Origin: Alteromonas pelagimontana
Lineage (GTDB): Bacteria > Pseudomonadota > Gammaproteobacteria > Enterobacterales > Alteromonadaceae
Length of the DNA stretch: 64,000 bases
NCBI RefSeq assembly: GCF_002499975.2
Contig: NZ_CP052766.1
Span: 3,348,001 to 3,412,000, forward strand
Direction of reading: 5' to 3'
Shown here: positions 19,566 through 27,995 of the stretch, piece after piece
How positions within the stretch are numbered: position 1 is the stretch's first letter
Layout of the letters: each line of letters starts with the position of its first letter
Notes under the pieces: generated by a model
The model's input: the letters and a program-made list of their open reading frames with translations, nothing else
What the model was told of the DNA's origin: nothing
The model's database searches: none
Position numbers and translations under genes: made by a program

Positions 19566-19575
19566 TTATCTCCTT

Positions 19576-19602
19576 CGGGCGCGGCCAGCCGGGCGCGGCC
19601 AG
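19576..19602. repeat. Short GC-rich tandem duplication
   Basis: CGGGCGCGGCCAG occurs twice with a 14-base period (19576-19588 and 19590-19602), just past the min terminator. No function seen. Confidence 0.6.
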
Positions 19603-19643
19603 GCTTGTCAAAAGCTGAAAAATTCTCGCGCTGAGTCAGCGCA

Positions 19644-19664
19644 CATCAACGCGGATTAGTATTA
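19644..19664 (+). repeat. GGATTAGTAT motif, copy 2
   Basis: CATCAACGCGGATTAGTATT; shares GCGGATTAGTAT exactly with copy 1 at 12031 and lies about 135 bases ahead of the MDR gene, pointing toward it. Confidence 0.5.
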
Positions 19665-19796
19665 TTCCCTTCAGACAAAAACCTTCTTTGGTCTACCCAA
19701 TATTTTTAGTTTTTTGCAATTTTAATAAAACAAAGTAAACGTGAGAGCGGGTCGGTAGGTATATAACCTATGACTTGTTTGATACAGGAAAACGTT

Positions 19797-20804
19797 ATGA
19801 AAGCAATGGTAATTGATGATTCTAAAAAAGGTCTGCAAGGGCTTAAATTAAACAATGTTGAAGAGGCCAGCGCGCCGCAGGCGGGAGAAATTACAGTACG
19901 CCTAAAAGCCAGTTCACTAAACTATCATGATTATGGCGTGGTCAGCGGCGGTGCGTCATCAGCACAGGGACGTATTCCTTTAGCCGATGGTGCGGGAGTT
20001 ATTGAAGCGGTGGGAGAGGGTGTTAGCGAATTCAAACCTGGGGACGCGGTTGTATCCTGCTTTTTTCCTGACTGGCTAAAAGGAGCCCCTGAAGTTGCAG
20101 ACTTCGCCCAAACACCGGGTGATGGTATAGACGGTTACGCTCGAGACATGGTAACGGTTCCCGCACGTTATTTTACCAAAGCGCCTGCAGGCTGGGCGCA
20201 TACTGAAGCGGCAACAATCACCACTGCAGGACTGACTGCATGGCGTGCCCTGGTGGTAGAAAGCAAATTGAAAGCTGGAGATAAGGTGCTGCTGTTAGGC
20301 ACTGGTGGTGTCTCTATTTACGCGCTAAAGATTGCCAAGGCCATGGGCGCGCAAGTGGCAATTACTTCATCATCTGATGCAAAACTAAAAAAAGCCAAAG
20401 CGCTTGGTGCCGATTTTACGGTAAATTATAAGCAGGATGAAGAATGGGGGCGCACAGTCAAAAAATGGGCTGGCAAGGGCGTTGACCTTGTTGTGGAAGT
20501 TGGCGGCCCCGGCACTTTAGCGCAGTCAATTGATGCCTGTCGGATAGGCGGAAATATTGTGCTGATTGGTGTGCTGACGGGGGTGGAAGGGAAAGTGCCC
20601 ACCGCTACGCTTATGCAAAAGCAAATTACCCTTAGCGGCATTGTGGTAGGAAGCCGCCAGATGCAAAATGAGTTTGTGAGGGGCTTAGAAGGGCTTAAGA
20701 TTACGCCGGAAATTGATAAGACGTTCCCCTTAGATGCATTGGCAGAAGCATTTAAATATGAAGAGTCGGGTGAACATTTTGGAAAGATTGCCATAGAAAT
20801 TTAG
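19797..20804 (+). CDS. Zinc-independent medium-chain NAD(P)H-dependent oxidoreductase
   Basis: 335 residues from the ATG at 19797, preferred over an in-frame ATG 27 bases upstream because AGGAAAACGTT stands directly before it. N-terminal GroES-like fold with SSLNYHDYGVVSG and ADGAGVIEAVGEGV (the place where zinc enzymes have a GHE motif; the catalytic cysteines are absent). Rossmann part: VLLLGTGGVSIYALKIAKAMGAQV and, after it, VVEVGGPGTLAQS. It belongs to the quinone-oxidoreductase/alcohol-dehydrogenase-like branch COG0604; substrate unknown. Monocistronic, AT-rich leader with copy 2 of the GGATTAGTAT motif. Confidence 0.85.
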   Translation: MKAMVIDDSKKGLQGLKLNNVEEASAPQAGEITVRLKASSLNYHDYGVVSGGASSAQGRIPLADGAGVIEAVGEGVSEFKPGDAVVSCFFPDWLKGAPEVADFAQTPGDGIDGYARDMVTVPARYFTKAPAGWAHTEAATITTAGLTAWRALVVESKLKAGDKVLLLGTGGVSIYALKIAKAMGAQVAITSSSDAKLKKAKALGADFTVNYKQDEEWGRTVKKWAGKGVDLVVEVGGPGTLAQSIDACRIGGNIVLIGVLTGVEGKVPTATLMQKQITLSGIVVGSRQMQNEFVRGLEGLKITPEIDKTFPLDALAEAFKYEESGEHFGKIAIEI

Positions 20805-20819
20805 CCCAACTCTCTGAAA

Positions 20820-20838
20820 CGGGAGGATTTCCCTCCCG
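20820..20838 (+). terminator. Weak terminator-like hairpin after the MDR gene
   Basis: CGGGAGG (20820-20826) pairs with CCTCCCG (20832-20838), 5-base loop, 16 bases after the stop. No T-run follows, so an intrinsic terminator is uncertain. Confidence 0.4.
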
Positions 20839-21195
20839 GTAGCTAAAAAAAGAATGTCACGGGCTGATGATTGCAGTTGTCGCGCATCACTTAAGATTGC
20901 TGGTAACTTAGCACCAGAATGACAATGCCTATACCAGGTATTTAAAAATCGGCAATAAAAATGTTATTGCTAGTGGTTTTAAAGTGGCAAAACCCTTCGC
21001 CAACTGAAGCTACCCGCCTACTAAAATGGTTGAACTATTCCAGTCTATCATCCGTAAGGATTACACCGCGGCAGGGAGCGCCTGAGCCGTGTATCTAACG
21101 CTATGGCTTTGGCTAAATCATTTACAAACCCTAGGTCGGGTTAAGCCGCACCGGCAATAACGATCTTTTTGCGCGTCGCATCGCTACGCTTTCCA

Positions 21196-21213
21196 GTCAT
21201 AGCCGGCTATGAC
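21196..21213. repeat. Perfect 18-base palindrome at the centre of a longer imperfect inverted repeat
   Basis: GTCATAGCCGGCTATGAC equals its own reverse complement. On both sides the similarity continues imperfectly for about 30 bases (GATCTTTTTGCG on the left, GCACAAAAATC on the right, about 21150-21252), so the whole block can form a long cruciform. It looks like a dispersed intergenic palindrome; no second copy is in this window. The gap 20805-21350 (546 bases) contains no gene I can support. Confidence 0.55.
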
Positions 21214-21300
21214 GTACGAAGCCCCGCCTTGCTATGCACAAAAATCTCGCCATCGAGCCAACACTAGATTAATAATAGTCGATAGGTGTATTTATCCGAC

Positions 21301-21330
21301 GCCTATTAACACAAGTTGGGGTTAATAGGC
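21301..21330 (+). promoter_or_regulatory. Leader hairpin before the methyltransferase gene
   Basis: GCCTATTAAC (21301-21310) and GTTAATAGGC (21321-21330) form a perfect 10-base stem with a 10-base loop, ending 20 bases before the start codon and just ahead of the GGGA ribosome-binding site. Could be an mRNA leader structure or a dyad operator. Confidence 0.4.
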
Positions 21331-21350
21331 TACTTCAATAGGGACATTTA

Positions 21351-22133
21351 ATGCAACGTAGGAAGCTGGTGGGAATACAAAAAATTGTTCCTTCAACGAC
21401 AGAGGAAACACGCCTAATTGAAAATTATATAAGGCGCAGAGTGAAGAATATAGAACCGCTCCAGATTCTGGAAGCGGGATGTGGACAGAAATGGCCGCTG
21501 CAGCTGTCTGAAGTAAGATTTACGTTAGCTGGTATCGATATTGATAAAGATGCGATTGCCCTGAGAAAAAGCAAGTATGATGATTTAGACGAAGTCATTA
21601 TTGGGGATTTACGTACCGCTAAGCTTGAGCCTAATAAATTCGATGTTATTTATACTGCTTATGTTTTAGAACATATAGAGAATGTTCAAGCGGTGCTAGA
21701 TAATTTTAGCCGCTGGCTTAAACCCGAAGGTATCATGATAATCAAGATTCCCGACAGAGACTCAGTGTACGGTTTTATCGCCCGCAGCACTCCGCATTGG
21801 TTCCACGTTTTTTACTATCGGTATGTCAAAGGCAATAAAAATGCGGGTAAGCCCGGGCATATGCCTTACCCGGTGGTATACGATGGCGACTTGTCACGAG
21901 AGAAAATACGGCAGTTTTGCGAGAACAACGGGCTGACAATTCTTGAAGAGCTAGGAAAAAATAACTACAGCAGACGTTTAACAATAGTGGACAGGTCTAT
22001 TAAAGCCTTTGCTAAATCTTTAAGCACATTGTCTCTTGGGCGACTGGCGTGGCAACACAATGACCTCATTTACATCATTGAAAAAAACGCACAAGATTCT
22101 TCTGAGAAAAGTAAAGCTATACCTTTAACCTAG
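21351..22133 (+). CDS. Class I SAM-dependent methyltransferase, substrate unknown
   Basis: 260 residues. Motif I ILEAGCGQKWPL (39-50), acidic end of strand 2 in LAGIDIDKDAI, motif GDLRTAKLEPNKFDVIYTAYVLEHIEN with the D-x-I-Y-x-x-x-VLEH signature, and WLKPEGIMIIKIPD. This is the pattern of type 11/type 23 methyltransferases that act on lipids, sugars or small molecules. The segment after 150 (HWFHVFYYRYVKG) is aromatic and may bind a sugar or lipid. Start ATG at 21351 with TAGGGACATTTA upstream. It is alone between an oxidoreductase and upp and looks more AT-rich than its neighbours, so acquisition is possible. Confidence 0.8.
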   Translation: MQRRKLVGIQKIVPSTTEETRLIENYIRRRVKNIEPLQILEAGCGQKWPLQLSEVRFTLAGIDIDKDAIALRKSKYDDLDEVIIGDLRTAKLEPNKFDVIYTAYVLEHIENVQAVLDNFSRWLKPEGIMIIKIPDRDSVYGFIARSTPHWFHVFYYRYVKGNKNAGKPGHMPYPVVYDGDLSREKIRQFCENNGLTILEELGKNNYSRRLTIVDRSIKAFAKSLSTLSLGRLAWQHNDLIYIIEKNAQDSSEKSKAIPLT

Positions 22134-22223
22134 TAGCTTCTTAATCAAAAGCAGGAATAGCCCTTTACTAATTTTGTGCTGTCTCTATATTACTACCAAA
22201 GTAATACAGCAGGAGCAACGCCG

Positions 22224-22853
22224 ATGGCAGTGCACGAGATAAAACATCCTCTTATCCAACACAAACTTGGGTTGATGCGCGATGGCGCAATCAGCAGCAA
22301 AGATTTCCGTGAATTGGCAGGAGAAGTGGCTAACCTATTAACATATGAAGCGACACGGGATTTGCCAACAGAACCTTCAACAGTGACAAGCTGGGCTGGC
22401 GATGAGGTAAAAGTGGCGCAGATAAAAGGCAAAAAAATAACTGTGGTGCCAATTTTACGTGCAGGATTGGGCATGCTTGATGGCGTATTGGAGTTGATCC
22501 CCAATGCCAAAATAAGCGTGGTGGGTTTATACCGTGATGAAGAAACTTTGCAGCCGGTAGCGTACTTTGACAAAGTTGTCGCCAATATTGATGAACGTAC
22601 GGCGTTAATCATCGACCCAATGCTGGCCACCGGCGGTACCCTCATTGCGACAATTGATTTGCTGAAGCAAAAAGGGTGTAAACGAATCATGGGATTGTTT
22701 TTGGTCGCCGCACCCGAAGGCATTAAAGCTGTTACAGATGTGCATCCTGACATCGATATTTTTACAGCGTCGATAGATGATCACCTTAATGAACACGGCT
22801 ATATTCTGCCGGGGTTAGGCGATGCCGGAGACAAAATTTTCGGCACACGCTAA
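22224..22853 (+). CDS. upp: Uracil phosphoribosyltransferase
   Basis: 209 residues, equal to the family. It makes UMP from uracil and PRPP in pyrimidine salvage. The PRPP loop [11 protein letters not shown] (about 130-140) and the C-terminal uracil site [18 protein letters not shown] are intact. ATG at 22224 has AGGAGCAACGCCG before it; upstream in-frame codons are outside the family length. In many relatives upp is followed by the uracil permease gene; here the next gene is a convergent alcohol dehydrogenase. Confidence 0.96.
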   Translation: MAVHEIKHPLIQHKLGLMRDGAISSKDFRELAGEVANLLTYEATRDLPTEPSTVTSWAGDEVKVAQIKGKKITVVPILRAGLGMLDGVLELIPNAKISVVGLYRDEETLQPVAYFDKVVANIDERTALIIDPMLATGGTLIATIDLLKQKGCKRIMGLFLVAAPEGIKAVTDVHPDIDIFTASIDDHLNEHGYILPGLGDAGDKIFGTR

Positions 22854-22864
22854 ACATTTTGCAA

Positions 22865-22921
22865 CTGCCCCACTTTAAAAGACGAGCAGAATAGGCAGTT
22901 TGTCTTTTAAAGTGGGGGCAG
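22865..22921. terminator. Very long hairpin between convergent upp and adh genes
   Basis: CTGCCCCACTTTAAAAGAC (22865-22883) pairs with 22902-22921 over 19 base pairs, with a single bulged base in the right arm; loop of 18. It starts 12 bases after the upp stop and ends 31 bases before the adh stop. No T-run on either side, but as a shared 3' structure it would serve both transcripts. Confidence 0.6.
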
Positions 22922-22951
22922 AAAAGGGTGAACACTAAAAAACAGCAGGTT

Positions 22952-24004
22952 CTAGCTTGCGGTGGAAAGTGACGACATATCAATAACAAAACGGTAGTGC
23001 ACATCCGCTTTTTCCAGCCGATCAAAAGCATCGTTAATATCTTGCATGGCAATCATTTCGCATTCCGGCAACACATTATGCTCTGCGCAAAAGTCCAGCA
23101 TTTCCTGCGTTTCGGCAATGCCGCCTATCAGCGAGCCTCCCACCTGGCGTCTGCCCATTAGCATCGGCACCGTTGAAGGCTCTTGCAGCGGGCCCACCTG
23201 TCCGACAATAACCATCGAGCCGTCAATATCAAGTAAAGGCATGTAAGGCGTAACATCATGTTTAACAGGAATGGTGTTAATAATGACATCAAAGCTATTG
23301 CGCGCTTTTTCCATGGCATCATCATTGGTGGAAATAAGGTATTCGTCTGCTCCCAGCGCTCTGGCGTCTTCCTTCTTCTCGTCACTGCGCCCCAGCACAG
23401 TAACGCTTGCACCCATCGCTTTCGCTATTTTAAGCGCCATGTGACCTAAACCACCTAACCCTATAACGCCAACCCGAGAACCTGCTTTTACCCCCCAATG
23501 TTTTAACGGCGAATATGTAGTAATACCGGCACACAATAATGGTGCTACGCGAGACGTATCGAGACTGTCTGGCACTGAAAGTACAAACTCTTCACGCACT
23601 CGAATGTGCTTGGAATAACCGCCCTTGGTGCTTTCGCCGGTTATCCGGTCTGTGCCGCTATAGGTGCCGACCATGCCTTCACGACAGAATTGTTCTTCAC
23701 CTTTGTGACACTGATCGCATTGTTGACAGGAATCTACCATGCAGCCCACCGCCACGATATCACCCACTTTATATTTGGTAACGTCGCTGCCAACGTCTGT
23801 CACCTTACCCACAATTTCGTGACCAGGGACGATGGGATAGGTGGTACCGCCCCAGTCATTTCTAACGGTGTGTAAGTCACTGTGGCACACGCCACAGTAC
23901 TGAATATCAATGGCAACATCATTGCTGCGCAAATCGCGGCGTTCAAAAGAATAAGGCGCAAGTGCTGCGGTGGCGCTCTCAGCAGCATATCCAATCGTGT
24001 TCAT
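22952..24004 (-). CDS. Zinc-dependent NAD(P) alcohol dehydrogenase, cinnamyl-alcohol dehydrogenase/YahK type
   Basis: 350 residues. Catalytic zinc ligands C40 in YCGVCHSD and H62 in PGHE, third ligand in LLCAGITTYSPLKHWG; structural zinc from C93, C96, C99 and C107 (CQQCDQCHKGEEQFC). Rossmann motif VIGLGGLGHMALKIAKAMGA. The set matches the CAD/YahK group that reduces a broad range of aldehydes with NADPH. ATG at 24004 has GGAGAAACATA upstream. Single gene; convergent with upp and separated from it by the long hairpin. Confidence 0.9.
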   Translation of the reverse strand: MNTIGYAAESATAALAPYSFERRDLRSNDVAIDIQYCGVCHSDLHTVRNDWGGTTYPIVPGHEIVGKVTDVGSDVTKYKVGDIVAVGCMVDSCQQCDQCHKGEEQFCREGMVGTYSGTDRITGESTKGGYSKHIRVREEFVLSVPDSLDTSRVAPLLCAGITTYSPLKHWGVKAGSRVGVIGLGGLGHMALKIAKAMGASVTVLGRSDEKKEDARALGADEYLISTNDDAMEKARNSFDVIINTIPVKHDVTPYMPLLDIDGSMVIVGQVGPLQEPSTVPMLMGRRQVGGSLIGGIAETQEMLDFCAEHNVLPECEMIAMQDINDAFDRLEKADVHYRFVIDMSSLSTAS

Positions 24005-24193
24005 TATGTTTCTCCGTGAAGTTGATGCGGAACGGTTGACGAACCGCAGAAAAATGTTTCAGGCTCAAGAGGAAATCTTTCGATGAAATGACCCATGTGT
24101 CCAACGCATTTAGTCGATCGGTATAGCAGACCGGACAGGCTTAAACGCCTCGTTTTTCCGGCGGCGGTTATTTTAGTGCCGCGCTATTAAAAT

Positions 24194-24622
24194 TTATCTG
24201 GACTGCTGATTAGCCACCAACGCATCGCGGATCTCTTGTAATAATTTTATATCTTTTGGCGTAGGTACGGTCGTGTCTTTTGGATCTTCCGCTTTTTCTT
24301 TCAGGCGATTAATACTTCTTACCATTAAGAAAACAACCAAAGCAATAACCAGAAAATTAATTACCGCGTTGATGAATAACCCGTAATTAAGCGTAGCAGC
24401 TCCTGCCTCTTGTGCCGCTTGCAGTGTGTCATAGTGGGTATCTGAAAGATTGATAAACAAGTTAGAAAAGTCGATATCCGCGATAAAAATGCCCAGCACC
24501 GGCGTAATAATGTCACTTACCAAAGACTTGACTATGGTAGTAAATGCCGCACCCATTATAATTCCAACAGCTAAATCAATTACATTTCCGCGCGCGATAA
24601 AACTTCTAAAATCTTTCCACAT
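24194..24622 (-). CDS. mscL: Large-conductance mechanosensitive channel MscL
   Basis: 142 residues from the ATG at 24622 (MWKDFRSFIARGN), the family N-terminus; 17 further in-frame codons upstream are not family-like. TM1 carries GNVIDLAVGIIMGAAFTTIVKSL, the gate-forming helix; TM2 is about 80-105 (INFLVIALVVFLMVRSINRL); the cytoplasmic helix has KLLQEIRDAL. It opens under membrane tension to release solutes during hypo-osmotic shock. The periplasmic loop is slightly longer than in Escherichia coli (136 residues). Single gene. Confidence 0.95.
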   Translation of the reverse strand: MWKDFRSFIARGNVIDLAVGIIMGAAFTTIVKSLVSDIITPVLGIFIADIDFSNLFINLSDTHYDTLQAAQEAGAATLNYGLFINAVINFLVIALVVFLMVRSINRLKEKAEDPKDTTVPTPKDIKLLQEIRDALVANQQSR

Positions 24623-24654
24623 ATTTACTGTCTCTATAGTTGCTGTCTCTGGGT

Positions 24655-24674
24655 TTATACTAATCCACATCAAT
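24655..24674 (-). repeat. GGATTAGTAT motif, copy 3
   Basis: On the minus strand ATTGATGTGGATTAGTATAA, 33 bases before the mscL start and reading toward it. Shares G(C/T)GGATTAGTAT with copies 1, 2 and 4. Confidence 0.5.
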
Positions 24675-24758
24675 GTGTGATCAGCTCAGAGAAGATATCA
24701 AAGAAACTTCCTGTTACTGAAGCTGATTTCCCTTAACGACGAAATATCACTTTGTTTG

Positions 24759-24791
24759 AAAAAAGGCCTCATGCCGTACGTCGGTGAGGCC
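24759..24791 (-). terminator. Rho-independent terminator of the second TonB-receptor gene
   Basis: Minus strand: GGCCTCA with TGAGGCC, an inner CCG/CGG pair, followed by TTTTTT (24759-24764). It begins about 10 bases after the receptor stop. Confidence 0.85.
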
Positions 24792-24801
24792 CGTTGTGCA
24801 G

Positions 24802-27726
24802 TTAATAGAAAGAGTAGTTAAGGTTAAGCATATAGTACGGCCCGAATTCCCGACGTAGCGTTACAATACCGCTTTCACCTACGGTTTCTTCTTTTTCGTC
24901 AGTGAGATTAGTGCCTTGCAGGGAAACCCGCAACCCTTCCAGATGACGAATGCCGCTGTCGGCGAAGTCATAGCTAATCTGTGCATCTACCTGCGTTACC
25001 GGGCTGCGGGTTGCTGTTTCAATTTTGTTTGAGCCGCCGCGCTGATAAGTTGAAAATTCGGACCGATCTGTGGCGGCCACCCGTATCTCAAACCCGTTCA
25101 TCTCGTAATAGGCGGTAAGAGAATACACTTCATCTGACTGCCCTTGAATAGGCGTGCCATCCTGCAGTTCGGCGTCGATAAATGTGGCAGAAGCCGCAAT
25201 CCCGAATCCATCTAATATGTCCGTCAGCATGTTAAGCGGTACTTGTGCGGTAACTTCTGCGCCTTTCACTTTTCCTTCTAAACCATCTTCAAAGTACGAA
25301 AAAGTGCCGTAATCCGGTGGCGAAATTAAATCGCCTTCTGCGTACTGAATATCCGCCGGACCATAAGTACCGTCCCGGGGAGCGATACGGGTATGAAAAC
25401 CGGGAATAAAATAATTGGCCCCGTCATTGGTGACATCGTTGGTGAAATCGATAAGCTCGTTGCCATCACGGGTCCAGTTGACCAGGTCTTTATAAAACAG
25501 CGCCACCGATACATAACCTTCGTCTTCAAAGTAATTTTCAAAAGACAAATCAAAATTGTTGGCCTCAAGCGGGCGCAACTGCGGGTTACCCGCAAATTTT
25601 GACCAGGGTGAGCCGTATTCCTCTACAGCGGCTTCAGTGTTGGGTATAGCAATGGTATCAATGTTCTGACCAAACTTAACAAAGCCGGAAGCCTTCATCT
25701 GATCAATACGCGCCCGGCTGATAGTTTTCGTTGCCGCAAAACGAAGAAAGCGGTTTTCTTCAAGCTCAACGCTGATATTTAAGCTAGGCAGAAAGTGCGA
25801 GTAGTCGGCCCCTTCGTTGACGATACAATCGGTATCGATGGCGCCATTGCTGTCATCATCGCACACGGCAAAATTTTGCCCTACAACGCCGATATAACCC
25901 GCAGAGCTTTGGTCGGTTTTCACATACTGAGCACCCAGGTTACCCGTGACCAGAAAGCCGGCAATTTCAGAATCAAAATCTAGCTTGGCATACAACGTGA
26001 AAACTTCTTCATCAACAGTGTAGGTGTCGCCAAGCCGATCAGGCTCGAGCAGGCCAGCATCATTTAACGTATATTCACCATCGTTGTAAGGCGCGAACCC
26101 GTCGTATGCGACAACGTAACCCAGACCTGCCCACGTAAGGTCAGTCAGTCCGTTATAAAGATATGCCTCAGGAATGGCCTCTGAATAGGGGTAAGATGAG
26201 GCAGTCGCAAAGAAACCTTTGTTGTCTTTTGCTTTATAACGGTCGGAATAATTTACGCCTACTGTGACTTCGGTGAAGAAGTCTCCGTCGAGTAAACCTG
26301 CAACCTCAAAACGGGCGGTGGTCAATTCTTCTTCAAAATCTGCATAATTTAAGAAGCCATCCTGTGCATTCAGATAGTTGAATGGCTCGCCATTTGCGCT
26401 TAAGACGTCAGTAGCAAATTGATCGGCTATGCTGGCCATGCCACCTCCCCAGCTCTGGGGCCCGGTAAGTTGCAACGCCGCGGGGTCGGAAAACGCGTCC
26501 AGTCCACTTTGGTCGTTGAAGAAGATTCCATCTGCGCCCATCGTAAACTCGCGTGATCCGAATTGCTCAGGAGGCAGCGCGCCTGAACGCGCCAGCCCTG
26601 AATAGGATTCGGCTCGCAGGTCCCTTTTTTCAGATTGGCTGTTAGCAACATCGACGTTAACCGACCAAGAATCATTAACGTGATAGGTAAGATTAAGGCC
26701 GAAGGTTTTCAGCTCGCCTTCTTTTCTTGCGGGATCGGTTCGCAGTACAGGGTTGGATTCTATCTGTGTGCCGGTGGAATTGACGCCCGAGCCAGTCACG
26801 TTGGCAGAAGAAAACGGTTCGATAAAACCGCGTATTACCCCGGAATCAGAATAATCAATACTTAGCGCATCGAGTACAATGTCCCAGTTATCGGTCGGGC
26901 GCCACTGAAAAATAGCGGAAATGGTGTCACGGTCGAGTTCCCGGCTAATCGCCTGCGTATCTAATTCTGTAGGCAGAATAATGCCATCTTCATTCGCATT
27001 GTACGCACCCACGCCATATTTACGTTCGTTACGGGGAGATTCTGTCGTGGCCAGCGAAACAGCCACACCCATAGTGTCGTCGGCAAATTTTTCTACAAAG
27101 GAAAGGGCGAAGCGCTTGCCTTTGTTATCGTATTCGGGGTTGTCAGAATCATTACCCCCTACTTCGTAGGTGCCTGTAAGGGTAAGGGTTTCCTGGGCAG
27201 CGAGAGGGCGTACGGTTTGTAAGTCTACCGTGCCGCCAATACCTTGCACCATTAGGGTTGCGTCGGTGGATTTGTAGATAGTGGCCCCAGTCATAATTTC
27301 AGCAGGGTAAAGGTCAAATTCAACACCCCGATTATCACCAATCCCGATCAGCTCGCGTCCATTTAAAGAAGTACCAATAAAATCTTCTTTAAAACCACGC
27401 ACCGAAATACCTGAGGTTCTGCCTCCTACGCGCTCACCGGCAAGACCAGGAAGTCTGGCAAGAGACTCAGCAATGGACGAATCAGGCAATTTGCCGATGT
27501 CTTCAGCGGAAATCGCTTCAACAATGGAAGAGTTGTCCATTTTTACCGCTTGAGAGCGCATTAATGAACCCCGGATGCCCGACACAGCAATGACTTCAAT
27601 ACCCTGCGCTTCAGCGTCGTTGCTCGTTTCAGTGTTTGCTTCTTGAGAAAAGGAAGATGTGGAATACATGGCTGAACCTACCGCAAGAGACAGTAAAGCG
27701 GGTTTAAAAAAAGTTTTTCTTGTCAT
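24802..27726 (-). CDS. TonB-dependent receptor, substrate unknown
   Basis: 974 residues. Signal peptide about 1-27 (SFS/QE). Then EVIAVSGIRGSLMRS, a TonB-box/plug entry as in carbohydrate receptors; plug motifs EDIGKLPDSSIAESLARLPGLAGERV, ISVRGFKEDFIGTSLNGRE; a beta-barrel of about 780 residues ending LNLNYSFY with a terminal aromatic. It belongs to the same broad group as the receptor at 3767, but only the plug is recognisably similar. No enzyme genes lie beside it, so the substrate cannot be inferred. The leader contains an inverted repeat that includes its ribosome-binding site (27730-27812). Confidence 0.88.
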   Translation of the reverse strand: MTRKTFFKPALLSLAVGSAMYSTSSFSQEANTETSNDAEAQGIEVIAVSGIRGSLMRSQAVKMDNSSIVEAISAEDIGKLPDSSIAESLARLPGLAGERVGGRTSGISVRGFKEDFIGTSLNGRELIGIGDNRGVEFDLYPAEIMTGATIYKSTDATLMVQGIGGTVDLQTVRPLAAQETLTLTGTYEVGGNDSDNPEYDNKGKRFALSFVEKFADDTMGVAVSLATTESPRNERKYGVGAYNANEDGIILPTELDTQAISRELDRDTISAIFQWRPTDNWDIVLDALSIDYSDSGVIRGFIEPFSSANVTGSGVNSTGTQIESNPVLRTDPARKEGELKTFGLNLTYHVNDSWSVNVDVANSQSEKRDLRAESYSGLARSGALPPEQFGSREFTMGADGIFFNDQSGLDAFSDPAALQLTGPQSWGGGMASIADQFATDVLSANGEPFNYLNAQDGFLNYADFEEELTTARFEVAGLLDGDFFTEVTVGVNYSDRYKAKDNKGFFATASSYPYSEAIPEAYLYNGLTDLTWAGLGYVVAYDGFAPYNDGEYTLNDAGLLEPDRLGDTYTVDEEVFTLYAKLDFDSEIAGFLVTGNLGAQYVKTDQSSAGYIGVVGQNFAVCDDDSNGAIDTDCIVNEGADYSHFLPSLNISVELEENRFLRFAATKTISRARIDQMKASGFVKFGQNIDTIAIPNTEAAVEEYGSPWSKFAGNPQLRPLEANNFDLSFENYFEDEGYVSVALFYKDLVNWTRDGNELIDFTNDVTNDGANYFIPGFHTRIAPRDGTYGPADIQYAEGDLISPPDYGTFSYFEDGLEGKVKGAEVTAQVPLNMLTDILDGFGIAASATFIDAELQDGTPIQGQSDEVYSLTAYYEMNGFEIRVAATDRSEFSTYQRGGSNKIETATRSPVTQVDAQISYDFADSGIRHLEGLRVSLQGTNLTDEKEETVGESGIVTLRREFGPYYMLNLNYSFY

Positions 27727-27729
27727 TAT

Positions 27730-27812
27730 AAAACGCCTTTTGGTGCTGGAGTGCGAAAAGAATTACGTAAAGTTAACAATAGTTAAACATTCGCGATGTG
27801 GTAAGGCGTTTT
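27730..27812 (-). promoter_or_regulatory. Leader inverted repeat that would mask the receptor ribosome-binding site
   Basis: On the minus strand AAAACGCCTT (27803-27812) is followed 63 bases later by AAGGCGTTTT (27730-27739), then ATA and the start codon. With one more flanking pair the stem is 11 bp without mismatch. The right arm contains the Shine-Dalgarno AAGG. Pairing would block translation; whether both arms are in the mRNA depends on the unknown transcription start. Confidence 0.45.
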
Positions 27813-27918
27813 AAGGAAAAAATTCAGCAATAGGTGCTATCAGCTTACTCAGAAAGAAAGCGGAGGGTGTCAAGGCAGGCTAGTGCACGCAGTTGTTTTA
27901 GTTGCAGGATTACTGATT

Positions 27919-27939
27919 AATTCAGGTGGATTAGTATTA
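27919..27939 (+). repeat. GGATTAGTAT motif, copy 4
   Basis: AATTCAGGTGGATTAGTATT, between the GAF gene and the TonB-receptor leader. This copy points into the 3' end of the minus-strand GAF gene, so it is not an obvious promoter for a downstream gene. Confidence 0.5.
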
Positions 27940-27995
27940 CTCACGAGCAGGAGCATGCCCGCGATTGCAGGTTCAGAGGGTGTAGCGAGAGCAAC

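Noticed and set aside
27727..27995. Cobalamin or other riboswitch ahead of the TonB receptor
   Set aside because: No B12-box or other known riboswitch consensus seen; only the inverted repeat at the ribosome-binding site remains.
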